35,998 nucleotides of DNA from Halodesulfovibrio sp. (lineage in GTDB: Bacteria > Desulfobacterota > Desulfovibrionia > Desulfovibrionales > Desulfovibrionaceae), in the NCBI GenBank assembly GCA_003252375.1, contig QKEJ01000083.1, positions 1-35,998 of the forward strand. The letters are read 5' to 3'. The stretch's first letter is position 1, and the number at the start of each line of letters is the position of its first letter. Below the pieces are notes generated by a model that saw nothing but the letters and a program-made list of their open reading frames with translations, made no database searches and had not been told where the DNA came from. Position numbers and translations under genes: made by a program. Below, in pieces: positions 26,114 through 33,974 of this stretch.

Positions 26114-27007
26114 ATGACCCAACTTCCACTCGCCATCATCGGCGCTGGCCCGGCCGGGCTCTCCGCCGCCATATACGCGGCCCGCGCAGGCATCAGAACC
26201 CAGGTTTTCGGCAGCACGCCCAAGGTGGCCGGAGACTATGAAATAGACAACTACTTCGGATTCAGCCAGACCATTTCCGGAAAAACCCTTATCGAGGAAG
26301 GACGCCGGCAGGCAGAACGCTTCGGCGCCCGGCTGACGGACGAGAAGGTGATCGGTTTGCACCACGCGGATGCAGGCGGTTTCCACATCAAGACCGACAT
26401 GGACGAATACGAGGCCTGCGGCATCATCCTCGCCACGGGCGTGGCCCGGGTACGTCCCGGCATAGACAACCTGGCCGACTACGAAGGCAAGGGGGTTTCC
26501 TACTGCGTCAGCTGCGACGGATTCTTCTATCGGGGACGCACGGTCACGGTTCTGGGGGAAGGCATTTATGCCGCCAACCAGGCGCTGGAGCTGCTCGCCT
26601 ACACGCCCAATGTATCCGTGTGCACCCAGGGACGGGAAAACACCATGACCGAAGAGTTCCGGCAGCGGCTCGATGCCGCGAACATCCCCGTCACCACGCG
26701 CAGGATAACCACCCTGTCCGGCAACAACGGCCTTGCCTCCGTCGCCTTTGAGGACGGCACCACCATGGATACCGAAGGTCTGTTCATCGCCATGGGAGAA
26801 GCCTCCTCCCTCGATTTCGCCTACACCCTCGGCGTGGAGCGCAAGGGAGTGTTTCTGGTTGCGGACACCGAGCAGAAGACAAACATAGACGGCGTGTTCG
26901 CTGCAGGCGACTGCACCGGCGGATTTCTGCAGATCAGCGTTGCCGTAGGCGAAGGCGCCAAGGCCGCCAAAGCCGCCATCGCCCACGTGAAAAAACTGTG
27001 CGCATGA
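26114..27007 (+). CDS. Thioredoxin-reductase-like FAD flavoprotein without NADPH motifs
   Basis: The 297-residue protein has the thioredoxin reductase fold: FAD motif AIIGAGPAGLSAAIYAARAG at the N-terminus, the redox pair CVSC (Cys131, Cys134) in VSYCVSCDGFF, and the C-terminal FAD motif IDGVFAAGDCTGGFLQISVAVGEGAKAA. The NAD(P)H-binding region is altered. The usual GGGxSAxE is replaced by GEGIYAANQ at about 148-156, and the HRRxxxR segment that binds NADPH phosphate is replaced by CTQGREN. It may take electrons from another donor, such as ferredoxin, as in FFTR-type enzymes, or have lost pyridine nucleotide use. No thioredoxin gene is adjacent. The ATG at 26114 follows a GCAGG site. Confidence 0.85.
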   Translation: MTQLPLAIIGAGPAGLSAAIYAARAGIRTQVFGSTPKVAGDYEIDNYFGFSQTISGKTLIEEGRRQAERFGARLTDEKVIGLHHADAGGFHIKTDMDEYEACGIILATGVARVRPGIDNLADYEGKGVSYCVSCDGFFYRGRTVTVLGEGIYAANQALELLAYTPNVSVCTQGRENTMTEEFRQRLDAANIPVTTRRITTLSGNNGLASVAFEDGTTMDTEGLFIAMGEASSLDFAYTLGVERKGVFLVADTEQKTNIDGVFAAGDCTGGFLQISVAVGEGAKAAKAAIAHVKKLCA

Positions 27008-27092
27008 GCGCGGCGTTCCGCCGAAAGCCCGCTGTCTTCTTGACATGCCAGCCCCTTGGGGGCTATAGGAAGCGGCTCATTGGCGACACCGT

Positions 27093-27168
27093 GGGCCTAT
27101 AGCTCAGTTGGCAGAGCCTCCGGCTCATAACCGGCAGGTCCCAGGTTCAAATCCTGGTGGGCCCACCA
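27093..27168 (+). tRNA. tRNA with CAU anticodon (tRNA-Ile2 or elongator tRNA-Met)
   Basis: The 76-base cloverleaf includes 3' CCA. The acceptor stem GGGCCTA pairs with TGGGCCC (one G-T pair), the D-arm is GCTC...GAGC, the loop CTCATAA gives anticodon CAT, and the T-arm is CCAGG-TTCAAAT-CCTGG. The outermost anticodon-stem pair (27-43) is a U-C mismatch. The C4-G69 and C5-G68 pairs are features I recall as favouring lysidine modification by TilS, which would make it tRNA-Ile2 reading AUA. It is not an initiator tRNA, since the three G-C pairs of the anticodon stem are absent. Confidence 0.92.
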
Positions 27169-27176
27169 CGAAAATC

Positions 27177-27209
27177 AAGGGTTTGCGGAATATTCCGCAA
27201 ACCCTTTTT
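27177..27209 (+). terminator. Rho-independent terminator after the CAU tRNA
   Basis: A perfect palindrome of 15+15 bases (arm AAGGGTTTGCGGAAT), effective loop AATATT, is followed by more T residues. It begins 9 bases after the tRNA CCA end. Confidence 0.95.
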
Positions 27210-27439
27210 CCATTTCTCGCGCCCCGGCCGTGCACAACGCGCCGCACGCTTCCGGCCGGATTCTCCCCCTGCAAAGACTTTCCTTGACCCGACCTTATAT
27301 GTTATGTCATAGCACTCATCCGCTCCGCCTTGGTGTTTCCATGCCCTTGCGGCGTGAAACACACCCGGAATCGACATCAGAGTCCGGGGTCAGAGCGGCA
27401 CTGTTGCGTAACGGCCATACGCACACATGCAAACAGAAC
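27210..27439 (+). promoter_or_regulatory. Non-coding leader region upstream of the NIF3 gene
   Basis: This region lies between the tRNA terminator and a second terminator and has no convincing gene. A TTGACC box at 27284-27289 could be part of a promoter, but a matching -10 box is poor. A small hairpin can form between GTGTTTC (27333-27339) and GAAACAC (27356-27362). It could be a transcribed leader or the body of a small RNA ending at the terminator at 27440-27485. Confidence 0.4.
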
Positions 27440-27485
27440 GCAGGTGCTTTCGCTGAGATACCGTCAAGAAAGCACCTGCTTTTTT
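27440..27485 (+). terminator. Terminator-like hairpin ten bases before the NIF3 start codon
   Basis: A twelve-base perfect stem GCAGGTGCTTTC / GAAAGCACCTGC with a 16-base loop is followed by six T residues. The NIF3 ribosome site (AAGG) comes immediately after the T-run, so the hairpin sits inside the likely leader of that gene or ends a small RNA. Confidence 0.85.
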
Positions 27486-27495
27486 AAGGCAACGC

Positions 27496-28302
27496 ATGAA
27501 AGCGCTGGAAATCATTTCCATCATAGAGCAGACCGCCATCCCCGCAGGTGCAGCCTCGTGGGACAAGTGCGGTGTGCAGGTGGCGGGCAGAAGGGAAAAC
27601 GTATCCTCTCTGGCCGTAGCACTCGACCCTACGCTGGAAACCATCGAGCGCGCCCTCGCCTTGGGCGTGGATTTCATCCTTACGCACCACCCGCTTTCCA
27701 TGCAGCCACGCTATCTTGATACCGTGGACAGCCATTACCGGACCGTTGCCGCGCTGCTGGAAAGCAGGGTCTGGCTCTACGGTGCGCATACCTCGCTCGA
27801 CGCCAACCCCCGTGGCCCGGTTTCCTGGCTTGCGGAAGAGCTGGAGCTTGAGGCATGCCGCGTACTTGAGCCCACCCACGGCATTGAGCTCCCGCAGGAT
27901 CCCGCCGTCACCCTTGGCTTCGGCTGCCTTGGCACCCTGCCGAAACCGATGACCTACGCCGGGTTCTGTGATAGACTTTCCGAAGTTGTCGAACGGCAGT
28001 TCTGGATATCCAGCGGCCCGCAACCGGGCACGGTTTCCACGGTCGGCTACTGTACCGGCTCCGGCAGCAGCCTGGCCGATGCCGCCTTTGCCCAGGGGGC
28101 TGATGTCTTCATTACGGGAGACGTCAAGTATCACACGGCACTGGATGCCATAGGCAACCTCATCGATGTGGGCCATTTCAGCCTTGAGGAAGAGATGATG
28201 CGGCGCTTCGCCCTGCTCCTCGGCGAACGGCTGCCCACGGTGGACATATTTTTCCTGCCCGCGCAGGACCCCATGCACCTTGCCCTGCAAGGTGCGCGTT
28301 AA
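27496..28302 (+). CDS. NIF3-family dinuclear metal-binding protein
   Basis: The 268-residue protein belongs to the Nif3/YbgI family (also annotated as GTP cyclohydrolase I type 2), hexameric proteins with a two-metal site of uncertain biological role. Metal-binding motifs are ILTHHPLSM at about residues 61-69 and YGAHTSLDAN at about 95-104, and further ligands near the end are DVGHFSLEEE. The start MKALEIISIIEQ is typical. The gene has an AAGG site six bases upstream, directly behind a terminator-like hairpin. It precedes the zinc-ribbon coiled-coil gene by 53-59 bases, a pairing seen in many bacteria, and the two likely share a transcript. Confidence 0.92.
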   Translation: MKALEIISIIEQTAIPAGAASWDKCGVQVAGRRENVSSLAVALDPTLETIERALALGVDFILTHHPLSMQPRYLDTVDSHYRTVAALLESRVWLYGAHTSLDANPRGPVSWLAEELELEACRVLEPTHGIELPQDPAVTLGFGCLGTLPKPMTYAGFCDRLSEVVERQFWISSGPQPGTVSTVGYCTGSGSSLADAAFAQGADVFITGDVKYHTALDAIGNLIDVGHFSLEEEMMRRFALLLGERLPTVDIFFLPAQDPMHLALQGAR

Positions 28303-28361
28303 CGCAACCTACCCCTGCTCCGGCATGCTGCCGGAAGGGTCACTGTTCAGGAGGAATGAAC

Positions 28362-29138
28362 TTGAGCCTGTATCTGAAACAGATAGAACAGCTTGTAGCC
28401 CTGCAGAGGGTTGATGACGAAATCCTCGTCATCGCACGCGAACTTCAGGACGCCCCCAATGAGGTCAGAGGACTTCAGGAGCGTTTCAACGTTCTTGATG
28501 ATCAGCGCAATCGCTTCATCGAAAAGATTGACCACCTGAAGGAACAGGAAAAGCGCCTTGGCGGCGAAATCGAAAACGACGCCCTGAAGGTGAAGAAGAG
28601 CAAGTCCAAGCTCATGCTCGTGGGAAACACCAAGGAATACCACGCCATGATGCGCGAAATGGACAACCTCGAAAAGGTCAACCGCCTGCGTGAAGAGGAA
28701 AAGCTGGCCCTTGCCGAAGAGCTGACCCGTCAGACCGCCGGCCTTGAGGACCTGGAAGCTTCCTACAACGAACTGAAGGCTGACCTGGAAACCAAGAAGG
28801 CAAGCCTGCAGGAACGTATTGACGAAGCCAACAAGGTCATCGCCAAGCTCAACGTCAAGCGTGAATCCGCATGCCATGAAGTGCCGGCTCCCATCCTGAG
28901 CCGTTACGAGTTCATCCGCGAGCGCCTGGACAACCCGGTCATCGTCTCGGTTGAAGAAGGCGTCTGCAACGGCTGCCATATTGCCATTCCGCCCCAGAGC
29001 TTCATCGAACTGCAGAAGGGCCACCAGATTCTGAGCTGCCCCAACTGCCAGCGCCTCATCTACTGGTGCGAACACTTCAGCGAGTGCCCTGCCCCCGCTC
29101 AGGTGGCCGCCCCGGCTGAGGAAACCGAAGAAGCATAA
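28362..29138 (+). CDS. Coiled-coil protein with C4-type zinc ribbon (DUF164/zf-RING_7)
   Basis: The protein has about 258 residues. Residues 10-175 form a long antiparallel coiled coil with heptads rich in Glu, Lys and Leu. The C-terminal part has a zinc ribbon: GVCNGCHIAIP and LSCPNCQRLIYWC give four metal cysteines. An acidic Ala/Glu/Pro tail ends the protein. The family is widespread and is often encoded next to NIF3, as here, with nucleic-acid binding suggested but not settled. The AGGAGG site at 28349-28354 is one base from the ATG at 28356 and seven bases from an in-frame TTG at 28362, so I prefer the TTG. rnpB starts 8 bases after the stop. Confidence 0.88.
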   Translation: MSLYLKQIEQLVALQRVDDEILVIARELQDAPNEVRGLQERFNVLDDQRNRFIEKIDHLKEQEKRLGGEIENDALKVKKSKSKLMLVGNTKEYHAMMREMDNLEKVNRLREEEKLALAEELTRQTAGLEDLEASYNELKADLETKKASLQERIDEANKVIAKLNVKRESACHEVPAPILSRYEFIRERLDNPVIVSVEEGVCNGCHIAIPPQSFIELQKGHQILSCPNCQRLIYWCEHFSECPAPAQVAAPAEETEEA

Positions 29139-29146
29139 GCATTTCA

Positions 29147-29507
29147 GGAGTCGGACGGGTTATCGCTGCGGGCCATCGGCCCGGAGAGGAAAGTCCGGGC
29201 TCCGCAGGGCAGAGCGCTGGGTAACGCCCAGGAAGAGTGATCTTCGGACAGTGCCACAGAAAACAAACCGCCTTCGGACTCCGGTCCGACGGTAAGGGTG
29301 AAACGGTGGGGTAAGAGCCCACCAGATGCCACGGTGACGCGGCATGCTTGGTAAACCCCGTTCGGAGCAAGACCAAATAGGGAAGCATTTAAGGTCGGCC
29401 CGGCCGCTGCTTCCGGGTAGGTTGCTGGAGGTCACGGGTAACCGTGATCCTAGATGAATGATAGCCCCCCTGCAAAGGGGACAGAACCCGGCTTACAGTC
29501 CGACTCC
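29147..29507 (+). ncRNA. rnpB: RNase P RNA, bacterial class A
   Basis: This is the catalytic RNA that trims the 5' leader of tRNA precursors. Its two ends pair: GGAGTCGGAC at 29147-29156 with GTCCGACTCC at 29498-29507 (helix P1). Conserved core blocks are present: GAGGAAAGTCCGGGCTCC near the 5' end, CAGGGCAGAGCGCTGGGTAACG, CCACAGAAAACAAACCGCC, GGTAAGGGTGAAACGGTG, GGTAAGAGCCCACC and GGTAAACCCCG, and near the 3' end AGATGAATGATAGCC and ACAGAACCCGGCTTACAG. The pattern is that of ancestral type A RNA. The mature ends are set from P1 and may differ by a base or two. Confidence 0.97.
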
Positions 29508-29521
29508 ACTACGTGATCCGA

Positions 29522-29544
29522 AAAGGGCGCCGCAGGCGCCCTTT
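29522..29544 (+). terminator. Hairpin terminator after rnpB
   Basis: A ten-base perfect stem AAAGGGCGCC / GGCGCCCTTT with loop GCA is followed by CTTC. The T-tract is partly within the stem, so efficiency is uncertain. Confidence 0.75.
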
Positions 29545-29576
29545 CTTCATGATGACACATACCACCGAGGATGTTC

Positions 29577-30770
29577 ATGAAATGCTGGTCCATCATACTG
29601 GCTGCAGGTAACGGAAGCCGCATGGCCGAGGCCGCAGGCGGCACCAAGAAACAGTTCGTGGAATGGAAGGGTGCCCCGCTCTTCTGGCATTCCGCCGCCA
29701 CGTTCTCGCACGTGGCCCGCCTGCAGGGCATCGTGTTCGTCTTTCCGGAAAGCGACCTTGAGAGCGCCCGGGCACAGCTGGCCGAACTGGACTGCTTTCG
29801 CACTCTCGGACTGCCGTGGCATGCCGTGGCCGGTGGCGAACGCCGACAGGATTCCGTCTGCAACGGGCTCGCCGCCCTGCCCTCCGACTGCGATACCGTC
29901 CTTGTTCATGACGCCGCACGTCCCTTCATGACAGCCGCTCTGGTCAACAGACTGCTTGACCGCCTTGAGGCGGGAGCCTGCGGCGTTGTCCCCGCGCTCC
30001 CGGTAACGGACACCATCAAGGTCGTGCATGAGAAAACCATAACCACCACGCCGGACCGCGCCTCCCTGCGTGCCGTGCAGACGCCTCAGGGATTTGTACG
30101 CACCGTCCTGCAGCAGGCGCATGATGCATGCCGGGCCAACAGCCTGCATGTCACGGACGATGCCTCCGTGCTGGAACATGCGGGCATTCCCGTGACCATC
30201 GTGGACGGCGACCCCGGCAACCAGAAAATTACCCATCCCGAGGATCTCGACATGCTGAACCGTCAGAGCGAAGCCGCCCAACCGCCACTGGTGCCCGTTG
30301 TGGGCTGGGGATACGACGTCCACCGGTACGGCACCGGCCGCCCCATGAAACTCGGTGGCGTCCCCATTGCGGGCGGCCCCGAAGTGGTGGCCCACTCAGA
30401 CGGCGATGTCCTGCTGCACGCCCTTACCGACGCCCTGCTCGGATGCATTGGCGGTGGCGATATCGGCGAACATTTTCCCGACACCTCTGCTGAGTTCGAC
30501 AATATCTCCAGCGCCGTGCTGCTGAATGAAATCCTCGAACGGGTGCTGCAGGCCAGAGTCCGGATCACCAACGTGGACCTGACCATCATTGCCCAGATTC
30601 CCCGCCTTGCCCCATGGAAGGAGCAGATAAAAAAGAACGTCTGCCGCCTGCTGGCGCTCTCTCCCATCCAGGTAAACGTCAAGGCCACCACCGAGGAGAA
30701 ACTCGGCTTCACCGGAGAGAAGAAGGGCATCAAGGCCGTTGCCACGGTTACGGCCCTGCGCCCGGCCTGA
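29577..30770 (+). CDS. ispDF: Bifunctional IspD/IspF enzyme of the MEP pathway
   Basis: The fused protein has 397 residues. The N-terminal IspD domain (about 1-230) makes CDP-methylerythritol and shows IILAAGNGSRM, GGTKKQFV, VLVHDAARPF and the product-site region GDPGNQKITHPEDL. The C-terminal IspF domain (about 240-397) forms the cyclodiphosphate and shows GWGYDVHRYG with zinc ligands Asp247 and His249, AHSDGDVLLHALTDALLG, and FTGEKKGIKAVATV. IspD and IspF act on either side of the IspE kinase step, and ispE is at 4763. The GAGG site favours the ATG at 29577 over that at 29571. A long inverted repeat follows. Confidence 0.95.
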   Translation: MKCWSIILAAGNGSRMAEAAGGTKKQFVEWKGAPLFWHSAATFSHVARLQGIVFVFPESDLESARAQLAELDCFRTLGLPWHAVAGGERRQDSVCNGLAALPSDCDTVLVHDAARPFMTAALVNRLLDRLEAGACGVVPALPVTDTIKVVHEKTITTTPDRASLRAVQTPQGFVRTVLQQAHDACRANSLHVTDDASVLEHAGIPVTIVDGDPGNQKITHPEDLDMLNRQSEAAQPPLVPVVGWGYDVHRYGTGRPMKLGGVPIAGGPEVVAHSDGDVLLHALTDALLGCIGGGDIGEHFPDTSAEFDNISSAVLLNEILERVLQARVRITNVDLTIIAQIPRLAPWKEQIKKNVCRLLALSPIQVNVKATTEEKLGFTGEKKGIKAVATVTALRPA

Positions 30771-30810
30771 TTCCGCCACGACTGCAGGCGTGACAGAACA
30801 GGCATGTCGC

Positions 30811-30858
30811 GCATGACAAGACGGGCCGGATGCATCCATCCGGCCCGTCTTGTCATGC
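30811..30858. terminator. Perfect 22-bp inverted repeat between convergent genes (likely bidirectional terminator)
   Basis: Arms at 30811-30832 and 30837-30858 are perfect reverse complements around the loop CATC. They lie between ispDF (plus) and the DsrE-like gene (minus), 19 bases from the latter's stop. No T-run follows on either strand. Confidence 0.75.
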
Positions 30859-30877
30859 GTGAGGCTCTCGGCAGCAG

Positions 30878-31225
30878 CTAGAAGGTCACGACCTCGTACC
30901 CCGCCTCCATGTACTGACTCATGGAGGGATGTCCGCTCATGTCCCCTATGAGCGGTATGCCTTCCGCCTCTATGGCCTTGTCCACATGCTGCTTGACCGA
31001 GCAGGCCTTGCAGGCTCCCACGATCAGCCCGGCAGCCTTGGCCTGCACATACAGCTTGTGCATGAAATGATGACTGTCCGCTATGGCGGGGATGACGGCA
31101 CATGCGCCTCCCTCCACCACGATCTTCACGCCGTACCCCTTCTCCTGCATGTCCAATCCGTTGAGCAGGACATGAATGAAGCACATCACGTCGCCATTAA
31201 AGGGAAAGAGTGCCACCTTCTTCAT
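30878..31225 (-). CDS. DsrE-like small cytoplasmic protein
   Basis: The 115-residue protein starts MKKVALFPFNGDVMCFIHVLLNGLDM, and continues with a Rossmann-like alternation and a KAAGLIVGACKACSVKQH segment containing a Cys-x-x-Cys pair. The pattern resembles DsrE/DsrF-family proteins (sulfur-transfer or related small proteins), especially stand-alone forms in sulfate reducers. The match is by overall pattern, and I am not certain of a sulfur-carrier role. The start has GGGAG seven bases upstream. It is the last gene of the minus-strand kor cluster, 57 bases after korB, and could be co-transcribed with it. Confidence 0.65.
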   Translation of the reverse strand: MKKVALFPFNGDVMCFIHVLLNGLDMQEKGYGVKIVVEGGACAVIPAIADSHHFMHKLYVQAKAAGLIVGACKACSVKQHVDKAIEAEGIPLIGDMSGHPSMSQYMEAGYEVVTF

Positions 31226-31282
31226 ATCGGATCTCCCTGCAAGAACGGGCACCCGGCCATTCGCCCGGGCGCCCGCACAGTG

Positions 31283-32134
31283 CTAGATGTATGCCTGCAT
31301 GATGCCTTCAAGCACGGCCTTGTCCACGGGCTGCTTGCCCAGCGCCCCCTTGGCGCACATGGGCAACCGCTCATTAAGAGGCTTGCGGTCCGTCTTCCAG
31401 ATGACCCCCATGGGAATCCTGTCACCGAACTCGTAGGCCTTTTCCATGGCGGCATCCCAATTGGTGGGATCATAGTCGTCGCCAAGCTCATAACACCGCT
31501 GCTTGTACCAGCCGAAGGTGTTCACCTTGTTGAACGAGATGCAGGGGGAGAAGATATCCACCATGGCAAAGCCCGGATGGTTGATGGCGGCCTGAATCAT
31601 CTTTACAAGATGCGGCACATTACCCGAAAACGCGCGGGCCACGAAGTTGGCGCGCATGGCAACAGCCACGGCAATGGGGTTGAAGGGGGCGTTGGTCACG
31701 CCATCGGGCTGCGACTTGGTCACATGCCCCTCGAAGGTCGTCGGGCTGGCCTGCCCCTTGGTAAGGCCGTAAATCTGGTTATCATGCGCCAGCAGGGTCA
31801 TGTCCACATTCCGGCGAATGGCGGCGAGGAAATGGTTGCCCCCTTCACCGTAGTTGCAGCCGTCTCCGCTCTCCGCAATGACGGTCAGGGCAGGATTGAC
31901 CAGCTTGACAGCCTGTGCGGGCGGCAGTCCGCGACCATGCAGGCCGTTGAAGCCGTTGAGCGTGATATAGTGCGGCGCCTTGGCAGCCTGCCCTATCCCC
32001 GAGACATGGGCAACCTGATGCGGCGCAAGGTCCAGTTCGGCCAACGCCTGTTTCAGCGCCTTGAGCACATCATGATTGCCGCATCCGGGGCACCACGAGG
32101 TCTTGTATTCACCATACGCATTGATATCGATCAT
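31283..32134 (-). CDS. korB: 2-oxoacid:ferredoxin oxidoreductase, beta subunit
   Basis: The beta subunit binds thiamine diphosphate and a [4Fe-4S] cluster and, with the alpha subunit, oxidatively decarboxylates a 2-oxoacid to its acyl-CoA with reduced ferredoxin. The 283-residue protein has the N-terminal TSWCPGCGNHDVLKAL (cluster cysteines), the TPP-binding AESGDGCNYGEGGNHFLAA segment, and MVDIFSPCISFNK with another cysteine. The name Kor reflects resemblance to 2-oxoglutarate enzymes of the two-subunit type, but substrate choice (2-oxoglutarate or other) is not certain from sequence. The ATG has GAGG upstream. The gene begins 15 bases after the alpha subunit gene. Confidence 0.88.
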   Translation of the reverse strand: MIDINAYGEYKTSWCPGCGNHDVLKALKQALAELDLAPHQVAHVSGIGQAAKAPHYITLNGFNGLHGRGLPPAQAVKLVNPALTVIAESGDGCNYGEGGNHFLAAIRRNVDMTLLAHDNQIYGLTKGQASPTTFEGHVTKSQPDGVTNAPFNPIAVAVAMRANFVARAFSGNVPHLVKMIQAAINHPGFAMVDIFSPCISFNKVNTFGWYKQRCYELGDDYDPTNWDAAMEKAYEFGDRIPMGVIWKTDRKPLNERLPMCAKGALGKQPVDKAVLEGIMQAYI

Positions 32135-32149
32135 TGTGCACCTCGTTTG

Positions 32150-33835
32150 CTACCCGGCCAGCTTGCCGAGGATATAGTCCGGAGTAAAGGGCCTGCCATC
32201 GTACCGCAACACGGTTCCGTGCATGGCAAAACCGGTTTCCTGACGCAACAGCCGCGCAAACTGGGCGGTCTTGTTGCCCTCCACGCAGATCACCTCTTCC
32301 GCTGCCTCAAGGTCCGCCATGAATTGCCCGGGGTTGAGAGGCCATACCTGCGAGAAGCTGAGCACGCCCACACTTTCTCCCTTGGCATTCAGCATGTCCG
32401 CCGCCTCTCGAGCAGCCCCTTCCGTGGATCCCCAGCAGACCAGCAAGCGTTTGGGATGCGCCGCACCGAATCGCTTGGGAGGCACCACCTCGTCCACCAT
32501 GCCCTCGGCCTTGATGAAACGCTTGTCATTCATGGCCACGCGCATGCCCATGTCCTCGGTGATATGCCCGTCCTCGGTATGCTCATGACAGTCCGCCAGA
32601 ACGATGGAAGATCCGTACCCCGGAATGCGTCTCGGAGAGAGACCGTCACGGGTCAGGGCATACCGCCTGTACTGCTCCGCGGCGCCGTCACCAAGGTCCG
32701 GCTGCGCAACAGCAGGCAGGCGGGAGAGATCAAAGGGCACCACCCCCATATGCCGGTCTGCCAACTCCTGGTCGGTCAGCACGAATGCGGGAGTCTGGTA
32801 TTTTTCCGTAATATCAAAGGCCTTGTGGGTCAGCAGGAAGCATTCCTCAATGGTTCCGGGTGCAAAGATGGCCCGCGGGAATTCCCCATGCCCTGCATAG
32901 AGCACGAGGTTAAGGTCCGCCTGCTCGGTTCTGGTGGGCAACCCCGTAGCAGGACCAGGCCGTTGCGCCAGCACGATGACCACGGGCTGCTCCATGACAC
33001 CGGCAAGGCTTACGGCTTCCGTCATCAGGGCAAATCCGCCGCCCGAAGTGGGCACCAGCGTGGGGGCTCCGGCGTAGGAGGCGCCAAGCCCCATGTTCAA
33101 CGCGGCGATTTCGTCCTCCACCTGCTCGACAATCACGCCCATCTTCCTGCCGTGCGTAATAAGATTCTGGGCAACCGAGGTTGCGGGCGTCATGGGATAG
33201 AAGGAGCAGAACTTCACACCTGCGGCAAGCGCTCCCAACGCGATGGCCTCATTGCCGTTCAGGAACATGCGAGGGGTCAGATTCTTCGGCTGAGGCAGTT
33301 TTTCGCATTCGAGACCGTTTGCCAGCCCCCACGCATACGCATCATCCAGCACCTGCATGTTCTGCTGCACCACGGCATCGCCCTTCTTGCCGAAACTGTC
33401 ATGCACCAACTTCGAAGGAATCTCCTTGGCGATTCCCAGCGCACTGCACAGTACGCCCAGTGCCGCCACATTCTGGAAGATGGCCTTGGGCGCCAGCGTG
33501 GCAAATGGCACCTTCAGCGCGGGCAGGCCCAACGCATCCAGCTCCTCGTCCAGCACCAGCAGCCCCTTGGAACTCAGGGAATTCCTGTGCAGTTCCACGG
33601 TTTCCTGATTCAGGGCCACCAGAATATCGCAGGCGTCCGTGGGACCGGTAAGAGGCTCCACCCCGACCCGGATGTTGTAGGTATTATGACCACCGCGCAC
33701 GCGGGACATATAGTCCTGCGTGACAAGCACCTCATAGCCCGCCCGGATCATGCTCTTGCAGAGCAGCTGTCCCACCGTGACCAGCCCCTGCCCGGCCGCA
33801 CCTCCGATAACAATATGCCTGCTGTGTATGCTCAC
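32150..33835 (-). CDS. korA: 2-oxoacid:ferredoxin oxidoreductase, fused gamma-alpha subunit
   Basis: The 561-residue protein combines two domains. Residues 1 to about 190 are the gamma domain, starting IVIGGAAGQGLVTVGQLL and including YMSRVRGGHNTYNIRV. From about 195 the alpha (pyrimidine-binding) domain follows, with KFCSFYPMTPATSV, EDEIAALNMGLGASYAG, LVPTSGGGFALMTEAV and PGPATGLPTRTEQADL. Such gamma-alpha fusions are common in two-subunit enzymes. The start is the GTG at 33835, preceded by AAGGAG seven bases upstream. The frame is open further to 34051 but runs into the ferritin terminator and gene. The mRNA can form a small ATGCC/GGCAT hairpin just before the ribosome site. Confidence 0.9.
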   Translation of the reverse strand: MSIHSRHIVIGGAAGQGLVTVGQLLCKSMIRAGYEVLVTQDYMSRVRGGHNTYNIRVGVEPLTGPTDACDILVALNQETVELHRNSLSSKGLLVLDEELDALGLPALKVPFATLAPKAIFQNVAALGVLCSALGIAKEIPSKLVHDSFGKKGDAVVQQNMQVLDDAYAWGLANGLECEKLPQPKNLTPRMFLNGNEAIALGALAAGVKFCSFYPMTPATSVAQNLITHGRKMGVIVEQVEDEIAALNMGLGASYAGAPTLVPTSGGGFALMTEAVSLAGVMEQPVVIVLAQRPGPATGLPTRTEQADLNLVLYAGHGEFPRAIFAPGTIEECFLLTHKAFDITEKYQTPAFVLTDQELADRHMGVVPFDLSRLPAVAQPDLGDGAAEQYRRYALTRDGLSPRRIPGYGSSIVLADCHEHTEDGHITEDMGMRVAMNDKRFIKAEGMVDEVVPPKRFGAAHPKRLLVCWGSTEGAAREAADMLNAKGESVGVLSFSQVWPLNPGQFMADLEAAEEVICVEGNKTAQFARLLRQETGFAMHGTVLRYDGRPFTPDYILGKLAG

Positions 33836-33931
33836 AAGGTCTCTCCTTCGATGCCGAAAGGCATGCAGCTTGACCGCCTGCCCCCGTGCACTGTTCCGGG
33901 TTCCAAAGACATGTTCCCGACCGGGAAACAC

Positions 33932-33962
33932 AAAAAGGGGCCGGGCATCACAGCCAGGCCCC
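33932..33962 (-). terminator. Rho-independent terminator after ferritin (minus strand)
   Basis: Read on the minus strand, GGGGCCTGGC pairs with GCCCGGCCCC (one mismatch) around TGTGAT, followed by five T residues. It lies 12 bases after the ferritin stop and separates it from korAB. Confidence 0.85.
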
Positions 33963-33974
33963 ATATAAACAGGA

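Noticed and set aside
27440-27485. TPP riboswitch suggested by CTGAGATACC in the hairpin loop
   Set aside because: The other conserved TPP elements are missing, and the motif lies in the loop of an ordinary terminator stem rather than in the required junction.
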